Shown: positions 53,540-62,865, counted from the stretch's first letter. The stretch: DNA of 64,000 nt from Candidatus Zhuqueibacterota bacterium (GCA_029261995.1 JAJDAF010000018.1:62001-126000), one strand, 5' to 3'. Notes: generated by a model not told the origin, from the sequence alone. Made by a program: numbers and translations.

Positions 53540-54478
53540 ATGCAAGACGAATTCCCAAGCGTGAAAGCGGCGGTGGTGCAGGCGGCTCCGGTACTCTTCA
53601 ATAAAAGCAAGACGCTGGACAAGGCGTGTGAACTCATCTCCCAGGCCGCCGGGCAGGGCGCACAACTTGTCCTGCTGCCGGAGGCATTTGTGCCGGCCTA
53701 TCCGCGTGGCTTGAGTTTCGGGGCAGTGGTTGGCAGCCGCAGCCTGGAAGGCCGCAAGCTCTGGCAGCGCTACTGGCAAAATGCCGTCGAAGTCCCGGGT
53801 CCCGCCACCGCGCAGTTAGGGGCCGCCGCCAAAGAAGCCTCGGTCTTTCTGGCCATCGGCGTAGTCGAACGCGAAAAGGCGATGCATGGCTCCACGCTCT
53901 ACTGCACTCTGCTTTATTTTGGCCCGGACGGCAAACTGCTGGGCAAACACCGCAAGCTCAAACCTACCGGTAGCGAGAGGTTGATCTGGGGCGAAGGAGA
54001 TGGCAGTACGCTTGAGGTGATACAAACGGATTTCGGCAGAATTGGCGGCTTGATCTGCTGGGAAAACTACATGCCGCTGGCCCGCAGCGCCATCTACCAA
54101 AAGGGCGTTGAAATCTACCTGGCGCCGACCGCGGACTCGCGGGAGACCTGGCAATCGACCATGCGCCATATTGCATGCGAAGGCCGCTGTTTCGTGCTGG
54201 GGTGCAATCAATTTGTCCGCAAAGACATGTACCCCGCTGACCTGGAGGGCATCGAAGAGCTGACGCAGCAGCCGGAAATTATCTGTCGCGGCGGCAGCGT
54301 CATCGTCTCGCCGCTGGGCGAAATTTTGGCCGGCCCTCTGTTTGATGAAGAAGGCATCTTGCTCGCGGAACTGGACCTTGCTGACATCGCCCGTAGCAAA
54401 CTCGACTTCGATGTGGTGGGCCACTACGCCCGGCCAGATGTGTTCCAGTTATCGGTGAACGAAGGACCGAGGCCTTAG
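53540..54478 (+). CDS. Nitrilase-superfamily enzyme
   Basis: 312 residues from ATG 53540 (AAGGAAG upstream; an in-frame GTG precedes at 53522). The catalytic triad is complete: Glu48 in LLPEAF, Lys139 in HRKLKPT and Cys173 in LICWENYMPL. RGGSVIVSPLGEILAGPLF and the tail YARPDVFQL are typical of branch-1 nitrilases, which hydrolyse nitriles to acids and ammonia. The substrate is not indicated by the neighbours. Confidence 0.9.
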   Translation: MQDEFPSVKAAVVQAAPVLFNKSKTLDKACELISQAAGQGAQLVLLPEAFVPAYPRGLSFGAVVGSRSLEGRKLWQRYWQNAVEVPGPATAQLGAAAKEASVFLAIGVVEREKAMHGSTLYCTLLYFGPDGKLLGKHRKLKPTGSERLIWGEGDGSTLEVIQTDFGRIGGLICWENYMPLARSAIYQKGVEIYLAPTADSRETWQSTMRHIACEGRCFVLGCNQFVRKDMYPADLEGIEELTQQPEIICRGGSVIVSPLGEILAGPLFDEEGILLAELDLADIARSKLDFDVVGHYARPDVFQLSVNEGPRP

Positions 54479-54553
54479 GCTTGAACCTCCTCAAGATTCT
54501 GCCATTCGTAATTTTAAATTCTCAATTCGCGGCTCTGCCGCGTTAGGTTCACC

Positions 54554-54934
54554 ATGCTAGATCGCTTAACTGCAGACTTAGTCGTGGCGTTGCACTTCGC
54601 CTTCATCTGCTTCGTGGTGGTTGGCGGTTTTATCGCGTTGAGATGGCGGTGGGTTGCTTTCCTCCATATCCCCGCAGCGGTGTGGGGCGCACTGATTGAA
54701 TTCCAGGGCTGGATTTGCCCGCTCACGCCTCTCGAGCAGCGGTTCAGACTTGCGGCTGGCCAAGCAGGATATGCCGGCGGATTCATCGAACACTATCTGC
54801 TGCCAATCATCTATCCGTCCGGGTTAACGCGTAGCGTTCAGATCGTTCTAGGTTCGGTGGTGTTGGCGATCAATTTAGTTGCATACTGCTTGTTGGTTGT
54901 CCGGGTGGCAAGGGCGGGAGAACCGGCCCAATAG
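54554..54934 (+). CDS. DUF2784 small membrane protein
   Basis: 126 residues. Helices: LTADLVVALHFAFICFVVVG, WVAFLHIPAAVWGALIEF and VLGSVVLAINLVAYCLLVV. The motifs LHFAFICFVVVGGF, ALIEFQGWICPLTPLEQRFR and GYAGGFIEHYLLPIIYP are diagnostic of DUF2784. Its function is unknown. Confidence 0.9.
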   Translation: MLDRLTADLVVALHFAFICFVVVGGFIALRWRWVAFLHIPAAVWGALIEFQGWICPLTPLEQRFRLAAGQAGYAGGFIEHYLLPIIYPSGLTRSVQIVLGSVVLAINLVAYCLLVVRVARAGEPAQ

Positions 54935-55012
54935 CAGCATAATATGGTATAATATGAAGAAGAAAGGACTAACCGATTAAATCTGCTTGGGCAAAATTCA
55001 GGAGGAGAGGAA

Positions 55013-55963
55013 TTGGACATCTCGACGAACTATCTCAGTTTCGATCTACCGAATCCATTCATCGCCGGTGCCGGCCCTCTGGCAGACACGCCGGCGCATG
55101 CAAAAGAGGTTGAAGATGCCGGTGCTGCTGCAATAGTAATGCACTCGCTTTTTGAGGAGCAGGTCAATGCCGATGATGTTAAGCCGGTCGCAGAGAAAGC
55201 GTCGTCAACAACAGCAGTCGGGGTTCTTGACCAGTATCTGGAGCAGCTTCGAAAGATCAAAGAAGCTGTCGATATTCCTGTCTTTGCCTCGATTAATGGC
55301 CACACAGCAGGTCCGTGGCTCGATGTCGGACTTGCGTTCGAACAGGCAGGCGCCGATGCTTTGGAGCTAAATATTTATTACGTTGCAACGGACCCACAAG
55401 AGTCTGCCACCACTCTTGAGCAAAGGTCGGTCGAAATGGTCAGAGGGATTACCAAGGCCATCAAGCTCCCGGTGGCTGCCAAGCTGTCTCCTTTTTACAC
55501 TTCACTGGCGCAATTCGCCGGTAGCTTGGAGAAAGCAGGGGCCGCCGGCATCGTTTTGTTCAATCGATTTTTTGAATCGGACATCGACCTTGGCTTGCTC
55601 AAAGCGGTATCCAGACGGGAATTTTCCAACTCCGGTGAACTACTATTGCGGCTACGCTGGCTTTCGGTTCTGTCAGCTAGTCTGGACTCAGCAACTCTTG
55701 CCGTCTCTGGCGGCGTGCATTCCGGCAAGGATGCCATAAAGGCAATCATCTGTGGCGCTTCCGCAGTGCAAATGGTTTCAGCACTGCTGAAAAACGGTCC
55801 GGGCCATTTGTCAAAGCTGCAAGATGAATTGACTCAATGGATGCAGCACAACCGGTATGAATCGCTCGACCAAATGCGTGGCAACGTGAACATTTCCCGC
55901 ACCCGCGCCGACTACATGCGCCTGCTGCAAACCTGGGCGTGGCTCTACGGCGGACGCGGCTGA
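55013..55963 (+). CDS. Dihydroorotate-dehydrogenase-like flavoprotein
   Basis: 316 residues from TTG 55013 (AGGAGGAGAGG directly upstream). A TIM barrel of the PyrD type: NPFIAGAGPLADTPAHAKEV, ADALELNIYYVATDP, VAAKLSPFY, AAGIVLFNRFFESDID, LAVSGGVHSGKDAIKAIICG. The conserved phosphate-binding SGGVHS motif for FMN is present. The catalytic Cys or Ser of true PyrD is not clear, so this PyrD-like group may act in another dihydropyrimidine or unknown reaction. No other pyrimidine genes are near. Confidence 0.82.
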   Translation: MDISTNYLSFDLPNPFIAGAGPLADTPAHAKEVEDAGAAAIVMHSLFEEQVNADDVKPVAEKASSTTAVGVLDQYLEQLRKIKEAVDIPVFASINGHTAGPWLDVGLAFEQAGADALELNIYYVATDPQESATTLEQRSVEMVRGITKAIKLPVAAKLSPFYTSLAQFAGSLEKAGAAGIVLFNRFFESDIDLGLLKAVSRREFSNSGELLLRLRWLSVLSASLDSATLAVSGGVHSGKDAIKAIICGASAVQMVSALLKNGPGHLSKLQDELTQWMQHNRYESLDQMRGNVNISRTRADYMRLLQTWAWLYGGRG

Positions 55964-56153
55964 GCCGCACACTCAAAATTCCTGATTGTTGGTTCTCCCG
56001 AGCATGAGTCCGGTTCACAGTGCTTCGTCGGCTGTTACAGACAACCTGGTAGCGGTTGTCTTGTCCGTTATTATTGTTAAGCCCGCACGCAAGACGCTTC
56101 GGTCTTACAAGGATGATCGCATTCGTGCGTAAAAGCAAAAGGAGATTCCCCCC

Positions 56154-57383
56154 ATGAAAACAGCTTCAATAGAAAAAATTCGCTCTGCCTTTCCCGCACT
56201 GGAGAGAAAACACAATGGTCTTGCCGTCGCTTATTTCGATGGGCCTGGCGGCACTCAGGTGCCACGCCCAGTGGCTGAAGCAATGACCGACTACCTCTAT
56301 CACCACAATGCCAACAGCCACTGGGCTTATCCGAGCAGCGCTGAGACCGACGAGATCATCGCGAACGCACGTCAAACATTCGCGGACTTCTTAAATGCCA
56401 CGGCGGAAGAAATCGTCTTCGGGGCGAACATGACCACCCTGACTTTCCATTTGTCACGCGCTCTTGGAAGACAATTCTCCACGGGTGATGAAATCGTCGT
56501 CACCGAGCTCGACCATCATGCCAATGTCGATCCCTGGCGTGAGATGGCCAAAGATTTCGATCTGGAAGTCAAAACCGCTCGCATGATTCCCGAAACCGGC
56601 CAGTTAGATTGGCAGCACTTTGAGTCTTGTGTTACCCCTAAAACGAAGCTGGTGGCCGTTGGCGCAGCGTCAAACGCGCTTGGCACGATATCCGACGTGC
56701 AGCGCGCTTCCCGGCTGGCGCGTTCCGTCGGCGCGACGGTCATGGTAGATGCTGTCCATTATGCGCCACATGGGCTCATCGATGTGCAGGAATTTGATTG
56801 CGACTTTCTCGTTTGTTCAGCTTACAAATTTTATGGACCACATATCGGTATTTTGTTTGGCAAGCAGGATTTGCTCAACGGCCTGGAATTCCCACGTCTG
56901 CTCCCGGCGGCCAACAAAGCGCCTGAACTGGCCGAGACCGGAACACTCAATCACGAAGGCATTGCCGGCGCAGCAGCCGCAGTGGACTTCCTTGCGAACC
57001 TCGCCCCTGGAGCGACGCGACGCGCTTGTCTTCAGGCAGCTATGGTGGAACTGCACGGTCGTGGCAAGACACTGGTGCAGCAAATGTCGTCCGGATTAGC
57101 GGCGTTGCCGGGTGTTAGACTCTTCGGGCCCGAGCCCAGCGCAGCACGTACGCCCACAATCTGTTTTGCTGTAGCGGACATGCCATCAAAAAAAGTAACC
57201 GAACATTTGGCGGAAAAAGCAGTATTCACTTCCCACGGAGACTACTATGCCACCACCGCCGTTGAACGTCTTGGCTACGCGCAAGACGGGTTGGTCCGGT
57301 CTGGATGTGCCTGCTACACAACCAAAGATGAAGTTGACAGACTAATCGACGGTGTCACGCAAATTTTGGGAGTCCGTCAGTAG
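56154..57383 (+). CDS. Cysteine-desulfurase-like PLP enzyme (class V)
   Basis: 409 residues, AAGGAGA upstream. Class V fold: YFDGPGGTQVPRPVAEAMTD, the PLP Lys225 in VCSAYKFYGPHIGI and VTELDHHANVDPWREMAK. It matches the VC1184-type cysteine-desulfurase-like group, which lacks a proven substrate. A cysteine (ACYTTKDEV, near the C-terminus) lies where desulfurases have their loop Cys, but the loop is not clearly conserved. Its neighbour is a LysE-type exporter. Confidence 0.85.
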   Translation: MKTASIEKIRSAFPALERKHNGLAVAYFDGPGGTQVPRPVAEAMTDYLYHHNANSHWAYPSSAETDEIIANARQTFADFLNATAEEIVFGANMTTLTFHLSRALGRQFSTGDEIVVTELDHHANVDPWREMAKDFDLEVKTARMIPETGQLDWQHFESCVTPKTKLVAVGAASNALGTISDVQRASRLARSVGATVMVDAVHYAPHGLIDVQEFDCDFLVCSAYKFYGPHIGILFGKQDLLNGLEFPRLLPAANKAPELAETGTLNHEGIAGAAAAVDFLANLAPGATRRACLQAAMVELHGRGKTLVQQMSSGLAALPGVRLFGPEPSAARTPTICFAVADMPSKKVTEHLAEKAVFTSHGDYYATTAVERLGYAQDGLVRSGCACYTTKDEVDRLIDGVTQILGVRQ

Positions 57384-57400
57384 CGGAAAGTGAGTACGAT

Positions 57401-58015
57401 ATGACGCTTCTATCTTTGTTTGCTCTAGCTGCCGCCATGCTCCTGCTTGCGATAACGCCCGGCCCGGGAGTTTTTGCTACGGTTGCCAGGGCGCTTTCGA
57501 TAGGTTTCTCACGTGCATCGGTGGTGGTGTTGGGTATCGTTGCAGGAGACCTGATTTTCCTGTTGCTGGCGATATATGGTCTGTCCGCGGCCGCGGAACT
57601 TCTGGGAGGATTCTTTGCCGTAATCAGATATCTTGGCGCTGCCTATCTGATATGGCTGGGAATTAAGCTCTGGAAGGCAAAACCCAGGGCCGCTGGTGTG
57701 GATGATACTGGGAAGCATTCATGGCAAGCAACTTTCTTTAGCGGATTGTTCATCACACTCGGCAACCCAAAAGTCATATTGTTTTATCTCGGCTTTCTTC
57801 CGACATTCGTCGAACTGCCAACGCTCACGACATTGGATGTGTTTGCTGTCACGACCGTAGTCTCAGTGGTGCTTGCCGCAACCCTGCTGGCTTATGCCTA
57901 CGCAGCTTCCAGAGCCAGAAAACTCTTTCGAAACCCTGGAGCAGAGAGAATATTGAACCGTTCTGCCGGGAGCGCAATGGTCGCGACAGGTGCTGTGCTC
58001 GCTGCAAAAACCTAA
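57401..58015 (+). CDS. LysE/RhtB-family exporter
   Basis: 204 residues with six hydrophobic helices. Family motifs: ITPGPGVFATVARALSIGFS at the start and YLGAAYLIWLGIKLWKAKPR, then FFSGLFITLGNPKVILFYLG with the helix-breaking GNPK. These proteins export amino acids, often threonine, homoserine or cysteine. The start is 18 bp after the desulfurase-like gene, so the two may work together on a sulfur amino acid; that is inference. Confidence 0.88.
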   Translation: MTLLSLFALAAAMLLLAITPGPGVFATVARALSIGFSRASVVVLGIVAGDLIFLLLAIYGLSAAAELLGGFFAVIRYLGAAYLIWLGIKLWKAKPRAAGVDDTGKHSWQATFFSGLFITLGNPKVILFYLGFLPTFVELPTLTTLDVFAVTTVVSVVLAATLLAYAYAASRARKLFRNPGAERILNRSAGSAMVATGAVLAAKT

Positions 58016-58038
58016 CCCGGCGAGGCCGGAACCAAAAA
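58014..58038. repeat. Dispersed repeat, copy 2
   Basis: AACCCGGCGAGGCCGGAACC followed by AAAAA is a near-identical copy of the sequence at 9161-9185 (A to G at one position). The dyad CCGGC..GCCGG suggests a REP-type element. Confidence 0.6.
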
Positions 58039-58119
58039 GGTGAACCACTGATTTCACGGATTTCTTGAGTCCACAGAAAGAGCAATAGCAAAACAATTTA
58101 GAAGAGGAGTTGTAGGCTA

Positions 58120-59385
58120 ATGCGTATCGACAGCCATGGCATCAAGCTAATTGTGCCCATTGTCCTTGTTCAGCTATTGGGAAGTTTCACTATTATTCAA
58201 GCCCAATCAAATGAGAAGAAAAATGCTCCCGATACAAAACATGCATATGAAATAGGAGCGCCACCTGGAACATACAGGGTTTTGTCAGAAAACCTGGGAG
58301 ATACCATTCCCTTTGAATTTTACAGGAACAAGTTTCGGTTTAAAGCTCAGATCAACGGCAAAGACTGCAACATGATGCTTGATAGTGGTTCTTTGTGGGA
58401 TGAGCTGCTCTTCTTCAGCAGTCCCAAAGTTGATTCGATCGGATTTAGATTCACGGACGAAACTTCAATCGGAATGACACAAGCAGATGTTGATACGAAT
58501 ATTTCCATCCGGGTCAACAATATCATTTTTGATCAACAAAAGGCCATTGTAAGTCGGTACGAAAGTAATCGTCCGAATTTATGGGAAGGATTTGACGGCC
58601 AGTTTAGCGCTACTTTCTTCAAACATTTTGTGGTGAAAATCAACTTCGATGAGTCAAATATTGAATTGATACCGCCCGAGGCATTTGCATATTCTGGTAA
58701 AGGACAAGAGCTTGCAATGAAAGCAGGGCCATTCAATTCCAGAACAATTGCAGCAGAAGTTGAGTTGTTTGATCGGACAGCCACTACAGTCGATCTATTG
58801 GTCGATCTCGGATGGCTACACCCACTTAATCTGCTCATTGGCGGACATGAAAAGATTACTCTGCCTGCGAATGCTATTGCAGGCGGATTCGGAAGTGGGT
58901 TCTTCGACCAGAAAGGTTCTGTCGGCAGGGTTAAAGGTATTCGACTCGGTAAGTATGTGTTAAAGGACGTGCTAACAGCTTTTACCATGGTCGATCAGAA
59001 GGCCAATGTTTTTGGAAACTCCATGCTTGGATTGCCACTATTGCAAAAGTTCAATGTCATTTTTGACTACTTCAATAATCGGATTATCCTTGAACCTTCG
59101 AACTCATATGATGAACCTTTCATCTTCAACACTACAGGGTTGGAATTTGCCCCTGATGGGCACGGCAACCTGATAGTCAGAAAGGTCTATCCAAATTCTC
59201 CTGCCAGTGAGTCAAACATTGAAGTAAATGACCTGATTACGCACATAGATGGAATCGCAATCAGAGAATTCAAGCCCGGGGAGATAAAAGCTTTGTTAAT
59301 GAATGAAGGAGAGAATATTAAGCTGAGTATTCAAAGAGAGAATCAGTCGCGGGAAACAAGATTGAAGTTAGAGGACATCTTGTGA
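58120..59385 (+). CDS. Retropepsin-like aspartic protease with PDZ domain
   Basis: 421 residues. A signal-like helix (LIVPIVLVQLLGSFTIIQAQ) precedes the protease. The first active-site motif is MMLDSGS (Asp88). The matching second motif should be D-T/S-G but reads LLVDLGWLHPL (Asp about 228), so one catalytic site looks altered. MLGLPLLQKFNVIFDYFNNR is the usual Leu-Gly signature. From about 330 a PDZ domain follows (LEFAPDGHGNLIVRKVYPNS, VNDLITHIDG). Role is probably periplasmic proteolysis or binding; the AT-rich composition hints at recent transfer. Confidence 0.75.
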   Translation: MRIDSHGIKLIVPIVLVQLLGSFTIIQAQSNEKKNAPDTKHAYEIGAPPGTYRVLSENLGDTIPFEFYRNKFRFKAQINGKDCNMMLDSGSLWDELLFFSSPKVDSIGFRFTDETSIGMTQADVDTNISIRVNNIIFDQQKAIVSRYESNRPNLWEGFDGQFSATFFKHFVVKINFDESNIELIPPEAFAYSGKGQELAMKAGPFNSRTIAAEVELFDRTATTVDLLVDLGWLHPLNLLIGGHEKITLPANAIAGGFGSGFFDQKGSVGRVKGIRLGKYVLKDVLTAFTMVDQKANVFGNSMLGLPLLQKFNVIFDYFNNRIILEPSNSYDEPFIFNTTGLEFAPDGHGNLIVRKVYPNSPASESNIEVNDLITHIDGIAIREFKPGEIKALLMNEGENIKLSIQRENQSRETRLKLEDIL

Positions 59386-59608
59386 TTCGTTGAAAACAAT
59401 CCTATGAGAGCATCAAATTCCGCATGAACGTGGCGACTTCCGGCGGGCAAGTGTCACAATTTATCAGCCGGGAGTTGACAGCCGACCAGGCAACCACTGT
59501 CGTCTGCGACCAGATTGCGAGCGATTTTGGCATTATTTCCATCCACGGCATCGAAAGACCGGCAACGGTCGCTCGCGTCGACCGCTGCCAATAAATATAC
59601 CTTCCATT

Positions 59609-60292
59609 CTAGACCATCGTGGTTTGCTCCGCGTCCGGTTCCGGCGCGGATGATGTGGGCCATTTGCTTTCGAATAATGCCAGATGGACCGGGTCATCGC
59701 GGAAGACCAAGCGTCCGACCTTGTTGATTCTTGTGATGGTGTCATAAAGTCTCAGGAACAGCTCATAGCGGGCCTGGGTGGCCTGGAGTTTCTCAACTTT
59801 GCGGACCTCCTGGGCCGCATCCGCGGTGCGCAGGTCTGCCAGCACGGTCGGGCCCTGCGCCAGGATCTCCGGCGTCTGGCCGTGGTCGGCGAGCACGGCC
59901 TGGTGTTTGTCGGCCAGCTCGATGAGCAGCGGCATGACAGACATCATGGCATTTTCGCTGCTTTCGGCGGCGTTGAACTGTTTGGCGGGAAAAGTACCAA
60001 GCTCGTGGGAGCCCCTGCCGAACGCCAGCTCCAGCCGCATTCTGAGTTTCTTGCCCCACTGCTCGCAGACGAACAGAGCGTCATCCTTGTAGTGGGTGAG
60101 GTACCTGAGCTGCACCCGTTGATTGGCTTCACGCGGCAGCGCTTCCGCCTGCCCAATGTCGGCCTCGAAGGCATCGAGGCTGATGGCGGTGATGCCAAAC
60201 TCCGCCAGCGTAGCGACTGTGCTGCGGCCGCTTGCCAATGTGGTTTTGGCGACGGAAAGAATGGTGGCTTCGGAATACTTGGGTCTGGTCAT
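59609..60292 (-). CDS. Hypothetical protein, second gene of the repeat operon
   Basis: 227 residues from ATG 60292 (GGAG eight bases upstream). It is helix-rich ([60 protein letters not shown]) with no membrane helix. No family is recognised. The start overlaps the stop of the repeat-rich ORF at 60289 by four bases (ATGA), so translation may be coupled to it. Confidence 0.7.
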   Translation of the reverse strand: MTRPKYSEATILSVAKTTLASGRSTVATLAEFGITAISLDAFEADIGQAEALPREANQRVQLRYLTHYKDDALFVCEQWGKKLRMRLELAFGRGSHELGTFPAKQFNAAESSENAMMSVMPLLIELADKHQAVLADHGQTPEILAQGPTVLADLRTADAAQEVRKVEKLQATQARYELFLRLYDTITRINKVGRLVFRDDPVHLALFESKWPTSSAPEPDAEQTTMV

Positions 60293-60834
60293 GATAGATC
60301 TCCTGCGTTTGGTTTGTGACTGTATGTATTTGAAGTGTGAGCGTTGATGCCGTTATCTGCTTCCGTTTGCGGAAGTCCTGCTTCGGCTTCGACAAAGGCT
60401 GCTTCAGCGTCCGGAAAGCCTGCTTCGGATTCGGCAAGGGTTGCTTCAGCTTCGGGAAGTCCTGCTTCAGCTTCCGCAAAGGCTGCTTCGGCTTCCGGAA
60501 AGGCTGCTTCAGCTTCCGGAAAGGCTGCTTCGACTTGCGGAAAGGCTGCTTCAGCTTCCGGAAGAGCTGCTTCGGTTTCGGCAAAGGCTGCTTCAGCTTC
60601 CGGAGGATCTGCTTCCTTGTGCGGAAGAGCTGCTTGCGTGTCGTCAAAGGCAGTCCGGCGGCGCAGAAGGCGCCGTATGGTGCAAGCCATAAAAAGTCTG
60701 TTGTCGCGGGACTCCTGCTGCAGGGCAAAGGCCAATGGAAATGCATACAGGTATAGCCCGGCGCCTGGATGGCGCATGGTTTCCGCTTTTGGTCTGTGTA
60801 CAATTCTCGAGAATATCAGGATTGACTTCGTCAC
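60289..60834 (-). CDS. Repeat-rich protein with EAEAAF-type heptads
   Basis: 181 residues (ATG 60834). Its C-terminal half is built from about fourteen 7-residue units such as [14 protein letters not shown] and EAEAGLP, encoded by the 21-bp array at 60357-60650. The heptads have alternating acidic and hydrophobic positions and probably form a long helix or coiled coil. A competing K-rich frame (KLKQPFRK units) also stays open across the array, so the coding frame is not certain. I favour this frame because its TGA overlaps the ATG of the downstream gene. Confidence 0.55.
   Translation of the reverse strand: MTKSILIFSRIVHRPKAETMRHPGAGLYLYAFPLAFALQQESRDNRLFMACTIRRLLRRRTAFDDTQAALPHKEADPPEAEAAFAETEAALPEAEAAFPQVEAAFPEAEAAFPEAEAAFAEAEAGLPEAEATLAESEAGFPDAEAAFVEAEAGLPQTEADNGINAHTSNTYSHKPNAGDLS
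60357..60650. repeat. Fourteen 21-bp tandem repeats
   Basis: Units of CTGCTTCAGCTTCCGGAAAG plus one base, with substitutions mainly at positions 8-10 and 16-21. The period is exactly three codons times seven, so every frame repeats a heptad. TTCCGGAA in most units is self-complementary. Confidence 0.9.
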
Positions 60835-61193
60835 CGCCGCTTGCCCCTTGCCCGAATCGTGTGTGGAGTTTGTGGGAGGCGTTTCCCCGTTTTCTATATA
60901 GATGAGATGAGTGTCAGATTTTTTTCAGATTGTTTGGGATGTGACAGAATCTTAATGGGCGCCATGGCCGGGTTGCCATAAACAACTCGCGGGCGTTGTG
61001 GGCAGCCCTGCCCGACTTAAAACCCTTTCTTAACATTACTTCTTGACATAGCGACTGCGCTTTGCTATCTTTTGCATGTCTTCCATCTGTTTCCTAGCAA
61101 CCGGCTCCGGCATCTGTGATTCTGACCAGATGGAATCTTGAGTCTTGTGCCAAACCCGTGCGGTGATATTGTGAGACACTTTCCAAACCAGCC
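60835..61193. other. Non-coding upstream region of the integrase operon
   Basis: No gene. It holds the + strand promoter at 61043-61071; the remainder shows nothing distinctive. Confidence 0.5.
61043..61071 (+). promoter_or_regulatory. Sigma70-type promoter for the integrase operon
   Basis: TTGACA (61043-61048), a 17-bp spacer, then TATCTT (61066-61071). It lies 120 bp before the ATG at 61194 and probably drives that gene and intI. Confidence 0.6.
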
Positions 61194-61523
61194 ATGCGAA
61201 AACTGAAACCCGGCCAGCCGGGCACAAAAAAACTCGTCAAACAATATGGCGAGCGGCTTGTCTGTGTGCGCTATCGCTATGACCGCGAGCAGGAAGTACG
61301 GACAAAAACTGTGGAGCTGGTAGTGGAGCAGGGCCCGTGGCAGCCGCCGGACAGGATCACCCGAGTGCGAATCCAGTATGGCGAAGTGGCGCTCGGCAAA
61401 AAAGTGAGGGCTGCCGGTGGATTCTGGAATCGCGAGCACCAAGTGTGGGAATTGGCTTACAAGGAGGTCGCACGCCTGGACCTGATAGACCGGATCGTTG
61501 AGAATGATGGAAAGCAACGCTGA
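61194..61523 (+). CDS. Small conserved-type protein upstream of the integrase
   Basis: 109 residues. It is basic and beta-rich: [100 protein letters not shown]. The first 15 residues suggest nucleic-acid contact. No family is named. It overlaps the integrase reading frame by about 20 bp, so the two are translated together. Confidence 0.65.
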   Translation: MRKLKPGQPGTKKLVKQYGERLVCVRYRYDREQEVRTKTVELVVEQGPWQPPDRITRVRIQYGEVALGKKVRAAGGFWNREHQVWELAYKEVARLDLIDRIVENDGKQR

Positions 61524-62646
61524 CATAGTCATGGATGCGGACCGCAAACCGAAGCTTCTGGATCAGGTTCGTCACGTCATCCGAGCCAAGCATTACAGCC
61601 GACGAACAGAAGAGGCGTATGTGGGCTGGGTACGCCGATTTGTCCTGTTTCACAACAGGCGTCATCCACGCGAGATGGCGGCTGCGGAGATCACGAAATT
61701 CATCACGCACCTGGCTGTCAATGGCAATGTGGCCGCCTCTACACAGAACCAGGCGCTTAACGCAATCCTTTTCCTGTATCGCCAGGTTCTGAAGGTTGAT
61801 ATTGAAGCCCTGGGCAGCGACCTGATCTGGGCGAAAAAGCCGAAGAAGTTACCGGAAGTGTTCACGTCTCAACAGGTGGGTGAGGTGCTGGGCCATCTGC
61901 AGGGCGCCTATTGGCTCGCGGCCATGCTCCTGTACGGCTCTGGTCTGCGGCTGATCGAATGCATGCGGTTGCGGGTCAAGGATATCGATTTTGAACAGAG
62001 AAAACTAGCGGTACGCGAGGGCAAGGGCAAGAAAGACAGAATCACCATGCTTGCCGCTGCCGTTGTCGGACCTCTGCAGGAACATCTCACTGCGGTCAAA
62101 AAGCAGCACGAGCAAGATTTGCAGGATGGTTATGGTACAGTATACCTGCCCCATGCTCTGGCCAGAAAATATCCCAATGCAAATAGGTGTTGGGGCTGGC
62201 AATATGTGTTTCCGGCATCGAGACTATCTGAAGACCCGCGCGCCGGCACCATCCAACGCCATCACTTTGATGAAAGCGCAGTGCAAAAAGAAGTCAAAAA
62301 GGCCATTCGCAAGGCCAAGATACTCAAGCACGCCAGCTGCCACACCCTGCGGCACTCCTTCGCGACTCATTTGCTGGAGGCGGGCTATAACATTCGAACC
62401 GTCCAGGAACTGTTAGGGCACGAGGATGTCAGTACCACCATGATTTACACCCATGTTATGCGGAACAATATCACCGGTGCCTGCAGCCCGGCCGACTTTC
62501 TTGGCAAGGAGGGTCAGATGCGCCTTAATTCGTTATTTGAGAGCTTGCCTGCTGAAATAGAGCAGCGCTTCGAATCGCTGGTAAACAAACGCTATCATGG
62601 CGATTTGCAGGCGGCCATCCTGTCATTCATCAACCTGCATGAGTAG
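61504..62646 (+). CDS. intI: Integron integrase (tyrosine recombinase IntI)
   Basis: 380 residues (ATG 61504; ATG 61531 is the other plausible start). All tyrosine-recombinase catalytic positions are present: Arg in [17 protein letters not shown], Lys in GKGKKDRIT, HxxR in [17 protein letters not shown], and [16 protein letters not shown] containing His and the nucleophile Tyr. Crucially the IntI-specific insertion is present between motifs: [20 protein letters not shown] and [20 protein letters not shown]. This separates IntI from other XerC-like enzymes. IntI recombines attC and attI sites to capture gene cassettes. Confidence 0.92.
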   Translation: MMESNADIVMDADRKPKLLDQVRHVIRAKHYSRRTEEAYVGWVRRFVLFHNRRHPREMAAAEITKFITHLAVNGNVAASTQNQALNAILFLYRQVLKVDIEALGSDLIWAKKPKKLPEVFTSQQVGEVLGHLQGAYWLAAMLLYGSGLRLIECMRLRVKDIDFEQRKLAVREGKGKKDRITMLAAAVVGPLQEHLTAVKKQHEQDLQDGYGTVYLPHALARKYPNANRCWGWQYVFPASRLSEDPRAGTIQRHHFDESAVQKEVKKAIRKAKILKHASCHTLRHSFATHLLEAGYNIRTVQELLGHEDVSTTMIYTHVMRNNITGACSPADFLGKEGQMRLNSLFESLPAEIEQRFESLVNKRYHGDLQAAILSFINLHE

Positions 62647-62662
62647 TCGAATGATGACAGAA

Positions 62663-62746
62663 GTTTCTAATAGTAGAAACATTCAAAACTTACTGATATT
62701 AGAAAGTTGTTTCTATTATTAGAAACTTGTTTCTGGATATAGAAAC
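62663..62746. repeat. GTTTCT-N6-AGAAAC palindromes between intI and the candidate attI
   Basis: Three intact 18-bp dyads: GTTTCTAATAGTAGAAAC (62663), GTTTCTATTATTAGAAAC (62709) and GTTTCTGGATATAGAAAC (62729), plus a degenerate one at 62689. The last three start 20 bp apart. The arms match those of the six-copy array at 8966-9092; only the central bases and period differ. Confidence 0.85.
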
Positions 62747-62778
62747 TTTTTTGCGGCCAGTTGGCCGGATACTACTGC

Positions 62779-62829
62779 GTTAGGCGGAATAGACCGAGTT
62801 TAGTTAGGCGGAGTAAACATTAGTTAGAC
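62779..62829 (+). other. Candidate attI: three GTTRRRY sites
   Basis: GTTAGGC at 62779 and 62803 and GTTAGAC at 62823 all match the GTTRRRY core of integron recombination sites. The first two continue as GTTAGGCGGAATA and GTTAGGCGGAGTA. They lie just downstream of intI, on the same strand; in class 1 integrons attI is instead upstream of a divergent intI. Confidence 0.55.
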
Positions 62830-62865
62830 ATACATAGCAGAACCCACAATACTTACGACGAATTA

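Noticed and set aside
60129-60803. Alternative K-rich frame across the 21-bp repeats
   Set aside because: Overlaps the next gene extensively in a wrong frame; the E/A frame ends precisely at the next start. Kept as a doubt in the feature entry.
62663-62746. Terminator of intI
   Set aside because: Several similar dyads in tandem with AT-rich centres and only one T-run; a repeat array explains them better.
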